DNA of 64,000 nucleotides from Arthrobacter sp. FW305-BF8 (GCF_021789315.1 NZ_CP084561.1:4154001-4218000); one strand, 5' to 3'. Shown: positions 8,286 to 17,394, numbered from the stretch's first letter. Translations and numbers: made by a program. Notes: generated by a model not told the origin, from the sequence alone.

Positions 8286-9023
8286 ATGAACATCCACATC
8301 GGAACGTCCGGCTGGAGCTACGACCACTGGGAGAATGTGCTGTACCCGCCGGGGCTTCCCACCCGGGACCGGCTGCAGCATTATGTGGCACGGTTCAGCA
8401 CAGTGGAGCTGAACGCCAGCTTCTACCGCTGGCCGCGGGACACCACGTTCGCCGGCTGGCGGACCAGGTTGCCGGACGGGTTTTCCCTGTCCGTCAAAGC
8501 CCCGCGCGGCCTCACCCACGGCAAGAAGCTGTACGGTCCCGAAGTCTGGATCGAACGGATCTCGCGGTGCTGGCACGAACTCGGCGACAAGCGCGCCGTG
8601 CTGCTGGTCCAACTGCCTCCGGGCATGGCGAGGGATGACGCCCGCCTGGACTATTTCCTCGGCGCGGTGCCCGAGTGGATCCGGGTGGCCGTGGAATTCC
8701 GCCATCCGAGCTGGGAGCAGCCGGAGGTGTACGGGCTGCTGGAACGCCACGGGGCGGCGTACACCATCATGAGCGGCGCCAACCTGCCCTGCAACCTGCA
8801 GGCGACCGCCCCGTTCGTCTACGTCAGGCTGCACGGGCCCGACCACCAGCACCTGTACGGCGGCTCCTACTCGGACGAGGAACTGGGCTGGTGGGCTGAC
8901 AGGATCCGGGAGTGGCGCGGCTCCGGACGGGACGTCTTCGCGTATTTCAACAACGACGGCGGCGGCAACGCCGTGCGCAACGCCGCCACCCTGCGCGGCA
9001 TGTTGGGAGACGGCTGGGAGTAA
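8286..9023 (+). CDS. DUF72 domain protein
   Basis: The 245-residue protein begins with the diagnostic HIGTSGWSYDHW and continues FSTVELNASFYRWP, matching the DUF72 (YecE-like) TIM-barrel family. No reaction is established for the family. A conserved YFNNDGGGNAVRNA near the C-terminus corresponds to the usual YFNND-GxA-xxNA signature. It lies 10 bp after the GAF-ANTAR gene, so it is probably co-transcribed, and 52 bp before the App1-like gene. Confidence 0.88.
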   Translation: MNIHIGTSGWSYDHWENVLYPPGLPTRDRLQHYVARFSTVELNASFYRWPRDTTFAGWRTRLPDGFSLSVKAPRGLTHGKKLYGPEVWIERISRCWHELGDKRAVLLVQLPPGMARDDARLDYFLGAVPEWIRVAVEFRHPSWEQPEVYGLLERHGAAYTIMSGANLPCNLQATAPFVYVRLHGPDHQHLYGGSYSDEELGWWADRIREWRGSGRDVFAYFNNDGGGNAVRNAATLRGMLGDGWE

Positions 9024-9075
9024 CAGAGAACGGGACGGCAACCCATGGGCCCCTGCCCTGTGGCAGAGTGAAGGC

Positions 9076-10149
9076 ATGGACATGGCGTCACAGGAATCAC
9101 CGTTGGCAGGGACGAGTTTGTCAGGAACGCGCGTCTTCCGCCTGGCCCATTGGCTCTCGGATGCGATCAATACGGCGCGCCTGAAGACCGCCCGGCGCTG
9201 GAAGTTCGAACCCAAGACCGTCGCGTATCAGGGCTATGGTTCCACCGAGTGGGTCCGGGTCCTGGGCAGGGTGGTGCTGGCCAGCAAGCCCGTGCCCGGC
9301 AGCCGCGCCGACCATGCCGCCCGGAACGGCACCGAGAATGTGCGCGGCTGGCGAGCGTTCACCAGCGTTCCCATTCCCGGCTCGGACGTGGAGATTGAGA
9401 TCGGCGGAACAGTCACAAAGGTCAAGGCGGACCGCGGCGGCCTGGTGGACATCGATATTCCGGTGTCCCTGGCGCCCGGCTGGCACACCGCCGTACTGCG
9501 TTCCGCGGGTGCCGAGCCGGCGGAAGCAAGCATCTTTGTCATTGCCCCCGGTACCCAGTTCGGCATTGTGTCCGACATCGACGACACCGTCATGGTCACG
9601 GCACTCCCCCGGCCCTTCCTGGCGCTCTGGAACACCTTCGTCCTGAGCGAGCGGGCCAGGATGGCCACCCCCGGCATGGCCGTGCTGCTGGACCGGCTCA
9701 CCGTTGAGCATCCGGACGCGCCGGTCATCTATCTCTCAACGGGGCCATGGAACGCGGCGCCCACGCTCGCACGGTTCCTGACCCGGAACATGTATCCCGC
9801 CGGCCCGCTGCTGCTGACAGACTGGGGACTGACCCAGGACCGCTGGTTCCGCAGCGGCCAGGAGCACAAGCGCCGCAACCTTGAGCGGCTGGCGGCGGAG
9901 TTCCCGCACATGCGCTGGCTGCTCATTGGCGACAACGGCCAGCATGACGAGCAGATCTACTCGCAGTTCACGCAACACAACGCGGACAAGGTGGCAGCCA
10001 TCGCCATCCGGCAACTGTCCGTGAGCGAGGCCGTCTTCGCCGGCGGGCACTCTGAAGACGGGGACCACAGCGCCTCGACAGTGCCGTGGATCTACTCCCC
10101 GGACGGCGCGGGCATAGCCCGCCAGCTACGGAACCTCGAACTGCTCTAG
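9076..10149 (+). CDS. App1-family phosphatase domain protein (DUF2183)
   Basis: The C-terminal half carries the App1/DUF2183 HAD-like catalytic motif SDIDDTVM (about residue 165), followed by YLSTGPWN and a DNGQHDEQIY aspartate segment. Yeast App1 is a Mg-dependent phosphatidate phosphatase; bacterial members are untested and the substrate here is open. The N-terminal 150 residues form a beta-rich region. Start is ambiguous: ATG 9076 is within 2 bp of AAGG, whereas ATG 9082 is at proper distance. No signal peptide is visible. Confidence 0.82.
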   Translation: MDMASQESPLAGTSLSGTRVFRLAHWLSDAINTARLKTARRWKFEPKTVAYQGYGSTEWVRVLGRVVLASKPVPGSRADHAARNGTENVRGWRAFTSVPIPGSDVEIEIGGTVTKVKADRGGLVDIDIPVSLAPGWHTAVLRSAGAEPAEASIFVIAPGTQFGIVSDIDDTVMVTALPRPFLALWNTFVLSERARMATPGMAVLLDRLTVEHPDAPVIYLSTGPWNAAPTLARFLTRNMYPAGPLLLTDWGLTQDRWFRSGQEHKRRNLERLAAEFPHMRWLLIGDNGQHDEQIYSQFTQHNADKVAAIAIRQLSVSEAVFAGGHSEDGDHSASTVPWIYSPDGAGIARQLRNLELL

Positions 10150-10162
10150 GTGCCCGGCCTGC

Positions 10163-11731
10163 TTAGGTGACCGGCCCGCCGTCGGGCGTTCCGCCGTCGG
10201 ACATCCCTGCATCGGTCAGCATTCCATCAGCCATGGCTCCGTCCGGTTCTGCAGCCGCAGCCGCGACGGCAGCATCCGCGGACGCGGCCAGCTTCCGTTC
10301 CTCCTGGAGCTCCTGGAACCAGTAGAACGAGGCCTTCGGCGTGCGCACCTGCGTCTCGAAATCCACGTGCACCAGGCCGAACGGCTGCTTGTAGCCGCCC
10401 GACCATTCGAAGTTGTCCATGAAGGACCAGACGTAATAGCCGCGCAGGTCGATCGCCTCGGCCTCGCCGCCGGCGGCCGTGGCCCGGAGGGCGGTGCCGA
10501 GGTGGTCGGAGAGGTAACGGACCCGCCGCTCGTCGGGGATGAAGGTCCGGTTGGTGGACTTGTCGAGGACTCTGATGTCCTCAAAGCTTGCCCCGCCCTC
10601 CGTGATGATGACGGGCGGAAGGTTTGGGTACCGTTCAGCCATTTCCTTGAGCGCCACGGCCATGTACTCGGGCTTCACCGGCCAGCCGTAGGCAGTGGTT
10701 TCGGTGTCCGGCCACGGTTCGATGTGGAGCGGGGCACCGGGCGTGGCGTCCTTGAGGTCATCCCCCATCGCCTCCGCCATCGCCGCCGGAACGGGGCTGT
10801 CGCCCCCGCCCGCCGCCACCCGGGTGGGCATGTAGTAGTTCATGCCGTAGAAATCCAGCGGCTGGGAAATGACGGCCATGTCCTCGTCCGGATGGTCGAA
10901 GGACGAGAAGAACTTCCCGAGGCGGATGAGGTCCGGATACTTCCCGGTAAGCACGGGGTCCGCATAGAGCCGGTTCTGCGCCATGTCCATCGCTCCGGCA
11001 CTCATCCAGTCAAGGGGGTTGCCGGAGTTGGGCACCACGGGTGAGTACACGTTGGTCATGCCGATTTCTCCGGGCACCCTGGCGGCCCGAAGGGCCTGCA
11101 GGGCCAGGCCGTGGCCCAGCAGCTGATGGTGCACGGTGGGCAGGCCGTTGGCGAAGTCGGCCTTTCCCGGGGAGTGCAGGCCCAGGGCATAACCGTTGGT
11201 GGTCACGGTGGCGGGTTCATTGATGGTCACCCAGCGCGCCACCCGGTCCCCGTAGGCGGCCGCGGCGATGGCGGCAAACTCCCCCAGCCGGTAGGCGGTG
11301 TCCCGGTTGAGCCAGCCGCCGTCCTCATCGAGAGCCAGCGGAGTGTCCCAGTGGTAGAGCGTGACCATCGGCGAAATTCCGTTGGCCAGCAGCTCGTCCA
11401 GCAGCCGGTCGTAGAAGTCCAGGCCGGCCCGGTTCACCGCTCCACGCCCGTCCGGCTGGATCCGCGGCCATGCCAGGGAGAACCGGTAGGAGTCGACGCC
11501 CAGCTCCTTCATCAGGGCCACGTCCTGCGGCATGCGGTGGTAGTGGTCGCACGCCACGGCGGGGCTGTGCCCGTCCACGATGTTCCCGGGTTTGGCGGCA
11601 AAGACGTCCCAGCCCGCGGGTCCGCGGCCGTCCTCATCGAGCGCCCCTTCAATCTGGAAGGCGGCTGTCGCCACCCCCAGGGTGAAATCGGCCGGAACCA
11701 TGGCTGCCAGTTCTTTGGCGGAAGGATGCAT
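10163..11731 (-). CDS. GH1 family beta-glucosidase
   Basis: A 522-residue glycoside hydrolase family 1 enzyme. The acid/base Glu is in TINEP (about residue 171) and the nucleophile Glu in IITEGG (about 376), where the usual ENG is EGG. The N-terminus FTLGVATAAFQIEGA and the C-terminal RGYYVWSFMDNFEW are typical. The last 45 residues are an Ala/Asp/Gly/Met-rich low-complexity tail not needed for the fold. There is no signal peptide, so it should hydrolyse imported cellobiose or beta-glucosides. It is convergent with the App1-like gene, 13 bp apart. Confidence 0.92.
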   Translation of the reverse strand: MHPSAKELAAMVPADFTLGVATAAFQIEGALDEDGRGPAGWDVFAAKPGNIVDGHSPAVACDHYHRMPQDVALMKELGVDSYRFSLAWPRIQPDGRGAVNRAGLDFYDRLLDELLANGISPMVTLYHWDTPLALDEDGGWLNRDTAYRLGEFAAIAAAAYGDRVARWVTINEPATVTTNGYALGLHSPGKADFANGLPTVHHQLLGHGLALQALRAARVPGEIGMTNVYSPVVPNSGNPLDWMSAGAMDMAQNRLYADPVLTGKYPDLIRLGKFFSSFDHPDEDMAVISQPLDFYGMNYYMPTRVAAGGGDSPVPAAMAEAMGDDLKDATPGAPLHIEPWPDTETTAYGWPVKPEYMAVALKEMAERYPNLPPVIITEGGASFEDIRVLDKSTNRTFIPDERRVRYLSDHLGTALRATAAGGEAEAIDLRGYYVWSFMDNFEWSGGYKQPFGLVHVDFETQVRTPKASFYWFQELQEERKLAASADAAVAAAAAEPDGAMADGMLTDAGMSDGGTPDGGPVT

Positions 11732-11797
11732 CGCTGGACCTCTGTGACGTTGTGAAAGGCCGGTGGGCCAAAACTTCAGATTGCCGGAGTCTACCGC

Positions 11798-12190
11798 TCA
11801 GGGCGCCGCGCTGCCCGGATTGATCACGGAAATCACGTTCCCGGCCGGGTCCTTGAACCATGCGATATCCGGGCCCATCCCCCGGGCTATTCCCTTTTCG
11901 TCCGTGGGGAGGCCGGGATCGTCGTAAATCTTGGTCTGGACGCCGGCCGCGTTGAGCTCGTCAACCGCCGCTTCGACGTCGTCCACCACCAGGTTGAGGA
12001 CGGTGAAGGTGGCCGGTTCATGGTTGTCCTTGGGGTAGACAAAAATCCTGTGGCCTTCCGGCATGGACAGCTCCAGCGTCCCCATCGCGCCGTCGGACAC
12101 GGCCAGGCCCAGCGTCTGCCCATAGAAGTCCCGGGCGCGGGCCACGTCGTTGACGCTAAAGCTGGAAAACGAACCCTTGGGCGCAAACAT
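11798..12190 (-). CDS. VOC family protein
   Basis: A 130-residue single-module VOC protein: N-terminal SFSVNDVARARDFYGQTLGL, a central FTVLNLVVDDVEAAVDEL and a C-terminal IAWFKDPAGNVISVI. The WFKDPAGNxIxxxxP ending is common in actinobacterial glyoxalase-like proteins with no known substrate. It precedes the GH1 gene by 66 bp on the same strand. Upstream (12208-12238) the unit GCTCCGGTCCTTCA is repeated with a 17-bp period. Confidence 0.83.
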   Translation of the reverse strand: MFAPKGSFSSFSVNDVARARDFYGQTLGLAVSDGAMGTLELSMPEGHRIFVYPKDNHEPATFTVLNLVVDDVEAAVDELNAAGVQTKIYDDPGLPTDEKGIARGMGPDIAWFKDPAGNVISVINPGSAAP

Positions 12191-12342
12191 GGCCTTCTCC
12201 TTCGACGGCTCCGGTCCTTCAACAGCTCCGGTCCTTCACCAGCTCAAGACAGCGGCACCTCTGGACTGCGGTACCTCCCAGAATGGCACAGGGCGGGGCC
12301 GCTGACGAGGGGACCTTGACCTGCGCTGGTAGGGTCTGCGGC

Positions 12343-13869
12343 ATGGATGAAAAATTGGGGAAGTTCATCGATGATTTCGCGCAGCTCGTGCAGATCGCCC
12401 AGTCCGGGCAGCACCGCGTGAAGGCCGGAACGCAGCTGCTGACAACAATCACCGAGCATCTGGCGGTGCCGGCCGAGTCACTTGCGGTGGTGGTGGAGGA
12501 GGTGCCGGCGCACCGGTTCGTGGACGCGGACATCCTGATGGCCGAGCTCGCCGCCGAGGACGCGGAGTTCCGGCTGGTGGGCATCGGCGGCGGTGACCAG
12601 CGCCACCACCAGTCCCTGAGCGACATGCTGCAGCAGTCGCAGTTCTTCCCGCAGTTTCCGTTGTCGCAGCCCGATTACATCAATCTGGCTGTGGGGCCTG
12701 ATGAACAGCGGCAGGCCGTGGCGCTGGGCCTGTGGCTGTTCAGGCATGCCGGCAGCCCGGTTGCTGTCCTGCAGCGGGACGCGGCTCCGCGGTACGGGCG
12801 GCAGACTGCGTGCCTCGAGGTTCTGGCTGCCGACGCCAAGAACGCCGCGGACTTCCTGGCCGAGTTCCGCCGGCGCATGCAGCGCGGCAGCGTCCTGAAG
12901 GGCCAGGTCATTTCCCTGGTCATGGGAGAGTACGGGCCCAGCACCGGAGGCGTGACGTTCCACGCCCGGCCGGAACTCACCGCCTCCGACGTCATCCTGC
13001 CCCAGGGGCTGCTCCAGAAAGTGGCTGATCACGCCCTCGGCATCGCCGCGCACCGGGAGTCGCTGAACGAGTACGGCCAGCACCTCAAGCGGGGCATCCT
13101 GCTGTACGGGAAACCGGGGACCGGCAAGACCCACACGGTGCGGTACCTGCTGAGCCAGAGTGCCGGCATCACCGCGATCCTGCTGTCCGGAGGATCCCTG
13201 GCCAGGATCTCCGAGGCGGCCGCTATGGCCCGGGCCCTCCAGCCTTCAATCGTTGTGCTTGAGGACTGCGACCTGATCGCCGAGGACCGGAGCTTCGGGC
13301 ACGGGCCGCAGCCGCTGCTGTTCGAGGTGCTGGACGCCATGGACGGCCTGGACCACGACGCCGACGTCGCATTCGTCCTCACCACCAACCGCGTGGACAT
13401 GCTCGAACGCGCCCTTGCCCAGCGCCCCGGCCGCGTGGACCTCGCCGTGGATATTCCGCTGCCGGCAGCGGACGAGCGCGTCGGGCTGGTGACGCTGTAC
13501 GCGCGCGGCATTCCGTTCAGTCCGGAGGCTGTCCGGGACGCTGCCGCCCGCACCGAAGGAACAACGGCCTCGTTCGCGCGCGAGCTGGTCCGCCGTGCCG
13601 TCGTGCGTGCCGCACTGCACGCCGCACCCGTGTCGGACAACCACCTGCTCGGGGCGGTGGAAGAACTGATGGCCGACGGCGAGACTCTCACCAGGAGCCT
13701 GCTGGGCAGCGGCCCCGCCGGCGGCGGGGACGGGCAGGGCGGCTTCGCTGTTCCCGGCTTCCCTGGCCCGGGAATTGGCGGGCCGGGTTCACCCCGGCCG
13801 GGCTTCTTCCCAGGGCCTGATTTTCCAGGGCCTGATTTTGGCAGCGTTGGTTTCGCCGGGCCGGGTTAG
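12343..13869 (+). CDS. AAA+ family ATPase with Gly/Pro-rich C-terminal tail
   Basis: The 508-residue protein has one AAA+ module: Walker A GKPGTGKT (about residue 256), Walker B as VVLEDCDLIAED (about 303) and a sensor TTNRVD. The N-terminal 240 residues show no recognisable domain. The tail (about 475-508) is a run of GFPGPG/PGPDFPG-like units. ATG 12343 starts at the predicted helical N-terminus; the frame is open to 12283. Such AAA proteins usually remodel protein complexes, but no partner gene is obvious nearby. Confidence 0.82.
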   Translation: MDEKLGKFIDDFAQLVQIAQSGQHRVKAGTQLLTTITEHLAVPAESLAVVVEEVPAHRFVDADILMAELAAEDAEFRLVGIGGGDQRHHQSLSDMLQQSQFFPQFPLSQPDYINLAVGPDEQRQAVALGLWLFRHAGSPVAVLQRDAAPRYGRQTACLEVLAADAKNAADFLAEFRRRMQRGSVLKGQVISLVMGEYGPSTGGVTFHARPELTASDVILPQGLLQKVADHALGIAAHRESLNEYGQHLKRGILLYGKPGTGKTHTVRYLLSQSAGITAILLSGGSLARISEAAAMARALQPSIVVLEDCDLIAEDRSFGHGPQPLLFEVLDAMDGLDHDADVAFVLTTNRVDMLERALAQRPGRVDLAVDIPLPAADERVGLVTLYARGIPFSPEAVRDAAARTEGTTASFARELVRRAVVRAALHAAPVSDNHLLGAVEELMADGETLTRSLLGSGPAGGGDGQGGFAVPGFPGPGIGGPGSPRPGFFPGPDFPGPDFGSVGFAGPG

Positions 13870-13881
13870 TCCAGTTGCGGA

Positions 13882-14271
13882 TCAGTCCACCAGCGGCGGC
13901 GGCCCAAAGAGGAATTCGTTGGCGTGGGACACGGCCTTGCGGAAGGCGTCATTCCGCAAGCCCACCAGGTTCTCGGAGCCGGCCTCGCCAGGCTCAAGGA
14001 ACTGTGTGAGGCCAGGGCGAAGCACCCAAATGTCCCCGGCCGGCGGCAGGTAGAACACTCCGAACGTACGGTGCTGGCGGTCGTCGTCGGACCAGATGGG
14101 CACCACGGCCAGTGCGGCACCGGTTGTGGGATTGATCCACTGTGCGCGGGGAAGTGGCTCCTCATGGGCCTCGGGATCCAGGAACGGCGCTGTGCCCTTG
14201 CCCCAGCGCTGCTCGAAGCGCTCATGGAAGGCCGGGATCAGGTGGGAGTCGTAGCGGCGCCAATCGCTCAT
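13882..14271 (-). CDS. Hypothetical protein
   Basis: A 129-residue soluble protein, aromatic-rich (WRRYDSHLIPAFHERFEQRW, HRTFGVFYLPPAGDIWVLRP), starting at ATG with GAGGAG upstream. I do not recognise the family. It is convergent with the AAA ATPase (12 bp gap) and lies 33 bp downstream of the DnaJ-domain gene on the same strand, so it may be read from the heat-shock side. Confidence 0.68.
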   Translation of the reverse strand: MSDWRRYDSHLIPAFHERFEQRWGKGTAPFLDPEAHEEPLPRAQWINPTTGAALAVVPIWSDDDRQHRTFGVFYLPPAGDIWVLRPGLTQFLEPGEAGSENLVGLRNDAFRKAVSHANEFLFGPPPLVD

Positions 14272-14304
14272 GGCTGTGGTTCTCCTCTGACGCTCGGGTC
14301 GGAT

Positions 14305-14646
14305 TCAGGCCCAGGGTCCGCTCTCCCATCTGACGCGGGTGACGCGCAGCGGCGGTTCACGGTGCCGGACTACGTGGACCGGAATACTGTGTGGCTGGCT
14401 GGCTGATCGGTCGGGAGCCCCGGCACGAAGGATCTGGCGGTCGTAGGCCGCCCGGCGCTTCGGGTCCCGAAGCACGGAGAAGGCCTGCATGACGAGCTGC
14501 AGCTCGGCTGGTACCGCGTCGCCGTTGGCGAGATCCGGATGGTGGCGGCGCAGCAGCGCGCGGTAGGCACGGGCGACTTCCTGCTGCGACGCGCGGTGCG
14601 GAATCTGCAGCACCGCATAGTAGTCCGGTGCGGGTGTGGTCATCAC
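14305..14646 (-). CDS. Small J-domain (DnaJ-like) protein
   Basis: A complete J domain occupies residues 8-70 (YYAVLQIPHRASQQEVARAY, the HPD tripeptide in RRHHPDL, then FSVLRDPKRRAAYDR). No Gly/Phe or zinc-finger region follows, so this is a short type-III co-chaperone that would stimulate a DnaK ATPase. The remaining 40 residues are Arg-rich. It lies downstream of hsp20, separated by a hairpin terminator. Confidence 0.85.
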   Translation of the reverse strand: MMTTPAPDYYAVLQIPHRASQQEVARAYRALLRRHHPDLANGDAVPAELQLVMQAFSVLRDPKRRAAYDRQILRAGAPDRSASQPHSIPVHVVRHREPPLRVTRVRWESGPWA

Positions 14647-14683
14647 TGAAGCCTGTTGAGGTGGTTGTTCCTGTAGCCGTGGC

Positions 14684-14717
14684 CGGGGCGGCCTTCGGGT
14701 AGGCGAAGGCCGCCCCG
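14684..14717 (-). terminator. Hairpin terminator after hsp20
   Basis: A 14-bp perfect stem pairs 14684-14697 with 14704-14717 around a 6-nt loop (GGTAGG). It begins 17 bp downstream of the Hsp20 stop, so DnaJ expression probably needs read-through or its own promoter. Confidence 0.75.
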
Positions 14718-14733
14718 CCAGCGTGGCGGCCGG

Positions 14734-15159
14734 CTACGTCTCGATCTGCTGCAGCTGGCCCTTGCTTTCGATCTCGATCTTCCGTGGCTTTGCCTGCTCG
14801 GCGACCGGGATCCGGAGAGTCAGCACTCCGTAGTCGTAGCTGGCCTTGATGTTGTCCGCGTCCAGCGTGTCGCCGAGAATGAGCTGCCGGCTGAAGACGC
14901 CGCGTGGCCGCTCGGAAACCACCAGTTCGACGTTTGGCTGGGTGGCATCCCGGCGCTCCGCCCGGACAGTGAGGACGTTCCTTTCAACGTTCAGGTCCAC
15001 GGCGTCCGGCGAAATCCCTGGCAGGTCAAAGGCCACCACAAATTCCCCGTCTTCCTGCCAGGCATCCATCGGCATGGCCGCCGGACGGGCTGCTGTTCCG
15101 AAGACCTGCTGGGTGAGACGGTCCAGCTCACGGAACGGGTCGGTACGGATTAGCATCAT
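14734..15159 (-). CDS. Hsp20/alpha-crystallin family small heat-shock protein (copy 1)
   Basis: The 141-residue protein has the alpha-crystallin domain (about residues 35-130: [20 protein letters not shown], then [13 protein letters not shown]) and a C-terminal IEI motif. It is an ATP-independent holdase that keeps unfolding proteins soluble. AAGGGAG precedes the ATG. It is divergent from a MerR/HspR-like regulator with 134 bp between, which suggests repression by that protein. The second copy at 29356-29844 is only distantly similar. Confidence 0.92.
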   Translation of the reverse strand: MMLIRTDPFRELDRLTQQVFGTAARPAAMPMDAWQEDGEFVVAFDLPGISPDAVDLNVERNVLTVRAERRDATQPNVELVVSERPRGVFSRQLILGDTLDADNIKASYDYGVLTLRIPVAEQAKPRKIEIESKGQLQQIET

Positions 15160-15293
15160 TTCCCACTCCCTTCAGCATGTAGGTTCTATGGCTACCCATC
15201 ACCGTTATCTATGGTGGTGGATATAGATTTTTTATAGCACTGGTGACAAACTTGGGCAAGGGGAAAATCAGGAAAATTTGGACGGGGAATCAC

Positions 15294-15608
15294 ATGGCCA
15301 ACCGGGACAGCACTGGGCGCGGGCTGTACGCCATTTCGGTGGTGGCGGAGCTCGTGGGAACAGGCCAGCAAAACATCCGGCTCTATGAGCGCCGCGGCCT
15401 GCTGACCCCGGAAAGGACCGACGGCGGCACCCGCCAATACAGCGAATCGGACCTGGCCGTCCTGCGCCGCATCGGAGAACTCCTGGACGAAGGGCTCAAC
15501 CTGGCGGGCGTGGCGAAGGTGCTGGAACTGGAAATGGACAACGCCCGTCTCCGGCGGCAGCTGAAGCTTGCCCGGGCCCGAAGCGCCCGCCCGGACGAGG
15601 GCGATTGA
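15294..15608 (+). CDS. MerR-family regulator, HspR-like
   Basis: The 104-residue protein consists of a MerR winged helix (YAISVVAELVGTGQQNIRLY, ERRGLLTPERTDGGTRQYSE) and a short coiled tail. HspR has the same layout and represses dnaK/clpB/hsp20 genes in actinobacteria. The divergent hsp20 fits that role. ATG 15294 has GGGGA 7 bp upstream and is preferred over GTG 15243. No good HAIR operator (CTTGAGT-N7-ACTCAAG) is visible between the two genes; direct repeats CTATGG at 15186 and 15209 are the nearest structure. Confidence 0.8.
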   Translation: MANRDSTGRGLYAISVVAELVGTGQQNIRLYERRGLLTPERTDGGTRQYSESDLAVLRRIGELLDEGLNLAGVAKVLELEMDNARLRRQLKLARARSARPDEGD

Positions 15609-15618
15609 TCCCTGCAGG

Positions 15619-15924
15619 CTACAGCCGGCCGCCGGCGAGCAGGAAGGAATCCTCAAGCAGCTCGGCGAGCAGGCCGCCGTCAACCCTTGAAAGCCGGACG
15701 AGGACCAGCTGCGGTGAACGCTCATGGTGCGGCGTCCAGAAATATGTCTCCGGATCCGTGCCGGCCAGAGCCTCGCGCTCCTCGGTTTTGACCGTGAGCA
15801 CGTCCCTTTCCCAGACGCGGGCCATCAGGGTTTTAGCGAACCAGGCTGGCTGGTTCCAGCTGACGCGCTCGGTCACGCCCGGCAGTGCAAGGCAGATCCT
15901 GCGGACATCCGCTTCAGTGGCCAT
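15619..15924 (-). CDS. MmcQ/YjbR family protein (DUF419)
   Basis: The 101-residue protein has the CyaY-like YjbR fold pattern: N-terminal CLALPGVTERVSWNQPAW, a central DVLTVKTEEREAL and a C-terminal VDGGLLAELLEDSFLLA. Family members bind DNA in structure-based proposals but have no proven function. Its ATG is 4 bp after the stop of the PAP2 gene, so translation is probably coupled. It is convergent with the HspR-like gene. Confidence 0.86.
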   Translation of the reverse strand: MATEADVRRICLALPGVTERVSWNQPAWFAKTLMARVWERDVLTVKTEEREALAGTDPETYFWTPHHERSPQLVLVRLSRVDGGLLAELLEDSFLLAGGRL

Positions 15925-15928
15925 GCTT

Positions 15929-16705
15929 TCAGTCCGGGGCGTCGGCCTTGGAAAGCTCGCCCGTAACTTCCTCGCCCGGCACCCGGGCGGTGCGCCAGGT
16001 GTCGACGGCTATCACGGCACCGAGCACCACCAGCGAGAGTGCCACGGAAGCGACGGCGTCGCTCACCCAGTGATAGCCCAGGTACAGCCGGCTGACGGAC
16101 GCCAGGATTACTCCGATGATGGCACAGACAAAACCGACCACTGTTGTCTTTGGTTTCCGGTGGCGGGAAAAGACCAGGAATGCCGTAATCAGCAGGAAGT
16201 CAGAGGCCCCCAAAACGTGGCCCGACGGGAAAGAAAAGGTGTGGTCTGCGCCGAACAGCATCTGGTCCACGGGAGGGCGTTGTCTGTCGACCGACCGGCC
16301 GATGAGCTGCGCCAGCCCCACGCCGGTGAGCATTGCCGCCGCCAGCAGAATCGGCCGCCACGCATGCTTCGCCAGGATGCCCCATGCCACCGTGACAACG
16401 AGGACGATGATGGGCAGCGCCACGGGCCCGAAGATGACAGCCAGGACAATCATCACCACGGTCAGGACCTGCGAGCGCGTCGTCAGGAGCCACCTCCAGG
16501 ACTCGTCATCAGCGCTGGCCAGCCCGTCATGATCCTGGACGCCTGCGAGAGCGAAGAAGAAGACGACTGCCCCCACAACCGCAAGGACGACCGCCGTCAC
16601 GTAGAGCGCCTTCCGCGCACCAGGTTCCATGTAGCGTTCTTCAACCACAAACTTGTCGTGGAAGACGCGCCACCACCCCTGCTTGTCCGCTGATTCTTCT
16701 GCCAC
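15929..16705 (-). CDS. PAP2-family membrane phosphatase
   Basis: The 258-residue protein has about six membrane segments and the acid-phosphatase triad: RSVDRQRP (motif 1), PSGH in FPSGHVLGAS (motif 2) and SRLYLGYHWVSD (motif 3). Such enzymes dephosphorylate lipid phosphates such as phosphatidate or undecaprenyl pyrophosphate on the outer face of the membrane. The start is GTG 16705 with a weak ribosome site. It is coupled to the YjbR gene downstream. A second, frameshifted PAP2 gene lies at 60915-61846. Confidence 0.9.
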   Translation of the reverse strand: MAEESADKQGWWRVFHDKFVVEERYMEPGARKALYVTAVVLAVVGAVVFFFALAGVQDHDGLASADDESWRWLLTTRSQVLTVVMIVLAVIFGPVALPIIVLVVTVAWGILAKHAWRPILLAAAMLTGVGLAQLIGRSVDRQRPPVDQMLFGADHTFSFPSGHVLGASDFLLITAFLVFSRHRKPKTTVVGFVCAIIGVILASVSRLYLGYHWVSDAVASVALSLVVLGAVIAVDTWRTARVPGEEVTGELSKADAPD

Positions 16706-16829
16706 CTGAAAGACCGCCTGTGTGCGCCGGGGAAAACTGCCTTAGAAGTGAAATCCTAAGCCCCCTTACGGATGTCCTTCCCCGCTGTTACGGTAAAACT
16801 TCCAGCCCCACGAGGTCTCAGGAGACGAC

Positions 16830-17072
16830 ATGAGCACTGAAGGAAACGGCCAGGAAGACCAGAACAGCGGAACTTCACCGCAGACCCAGGGGGATGGCGT
16901 CCCGGACTCCGGTAGCGGCGTCGCGGTGGGCGCCGGCGAGCCGAATACCTTTGAGCCGGAAGAAGGCACGGACAGCACGCGGACCGGAGCGCCCGGCAGC
17001 GACCAGATTGCCACGGCGGAGGACACGCCGGACGTCGAGGAAACACCGGTGGACACCACCGAACCCAGCTGA
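16830..17072 (+). CDS. Small acidic, disordered hypothetical protein
   Basis: An 80-residue protein of almost only Gly, Ser, Thr, Pro, Asp, Glu and Gln with no hydrophobic core, so probably unfolded. A clear AGGAG lies 6-10 bp before ATG 16830, which supports real translation. No family is recognised. Similar short disordered proteins occur at 33304-33549 and 48709-48870. Confidence 0.6.
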   Translation: MSTEGNGQEDQNSGTSPQTQGDGVPDSGSGVAVGAGEPNTFEPEEGTDSTRTGAPGSDQIATAEDTPDVEETPVDTTEPS

Positions 17073-17196
17073 CCCGGCTGCGCCCCCGAGCCGCACGCAG
17101 AACCGCGAGGCCAGTTCCGGTAGCCCTGTCGTGAATGACAGGCGCGGTGGATAATTAGTTCCACATTCAAGTGGCAACGGGGCTACGGAGGCTGCC

Positions 17197-17394
17197 GTGA
17201 GGATCATCGGACTACTTGTGGTCATCTGGCTCATCATCGGCGTATTTGCCGCGTTTCAGCGGGGCTACTTTGGCGGCTCCCCGAACTCGTGCACGGAGGC
17301 CGGAACCGTGGCGATCACCATAGCCGCGGGGCCGCTGAACTACATGGGCGCCAACCCCAAGCTGACCTGCGAAGTGCCGCAGCCTTCCAAGTAG
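17197..17394 (+). CDS. Small single-pass membrane protein
   Basis: A 65-residue protein: residues 1-20 form one transmembrane helix (RIIGLLVVIWLIIGVFAAFQ) and the rest is a short polar domain with two cysteines (NSCTEAG and KLTCEVP) that could form a disulfide outside the cell. GTG 17197 has ACGGAGG 7 bp upstream. Similar short proteins are common in Arthrobacter-type genomes, but no function is known. The stop lies inside the first unit of a 16-bp tandem repeat. Confidence 0.7.
   Translation: MRIIGLLVVIWLIIGVFAAFQRGYFGGSPNSCTEAGTVAITIAAGPLNYMGANPKLTCEVPQPSK

Noticed and set aside
15160..15293. HAIR-type HspR operator
   Set aside because: Only CTTGGGCAAG at 15251 faintly resembles it. No CTTGAGT-N7-ACTCAAG is present, so no operator is annotated.
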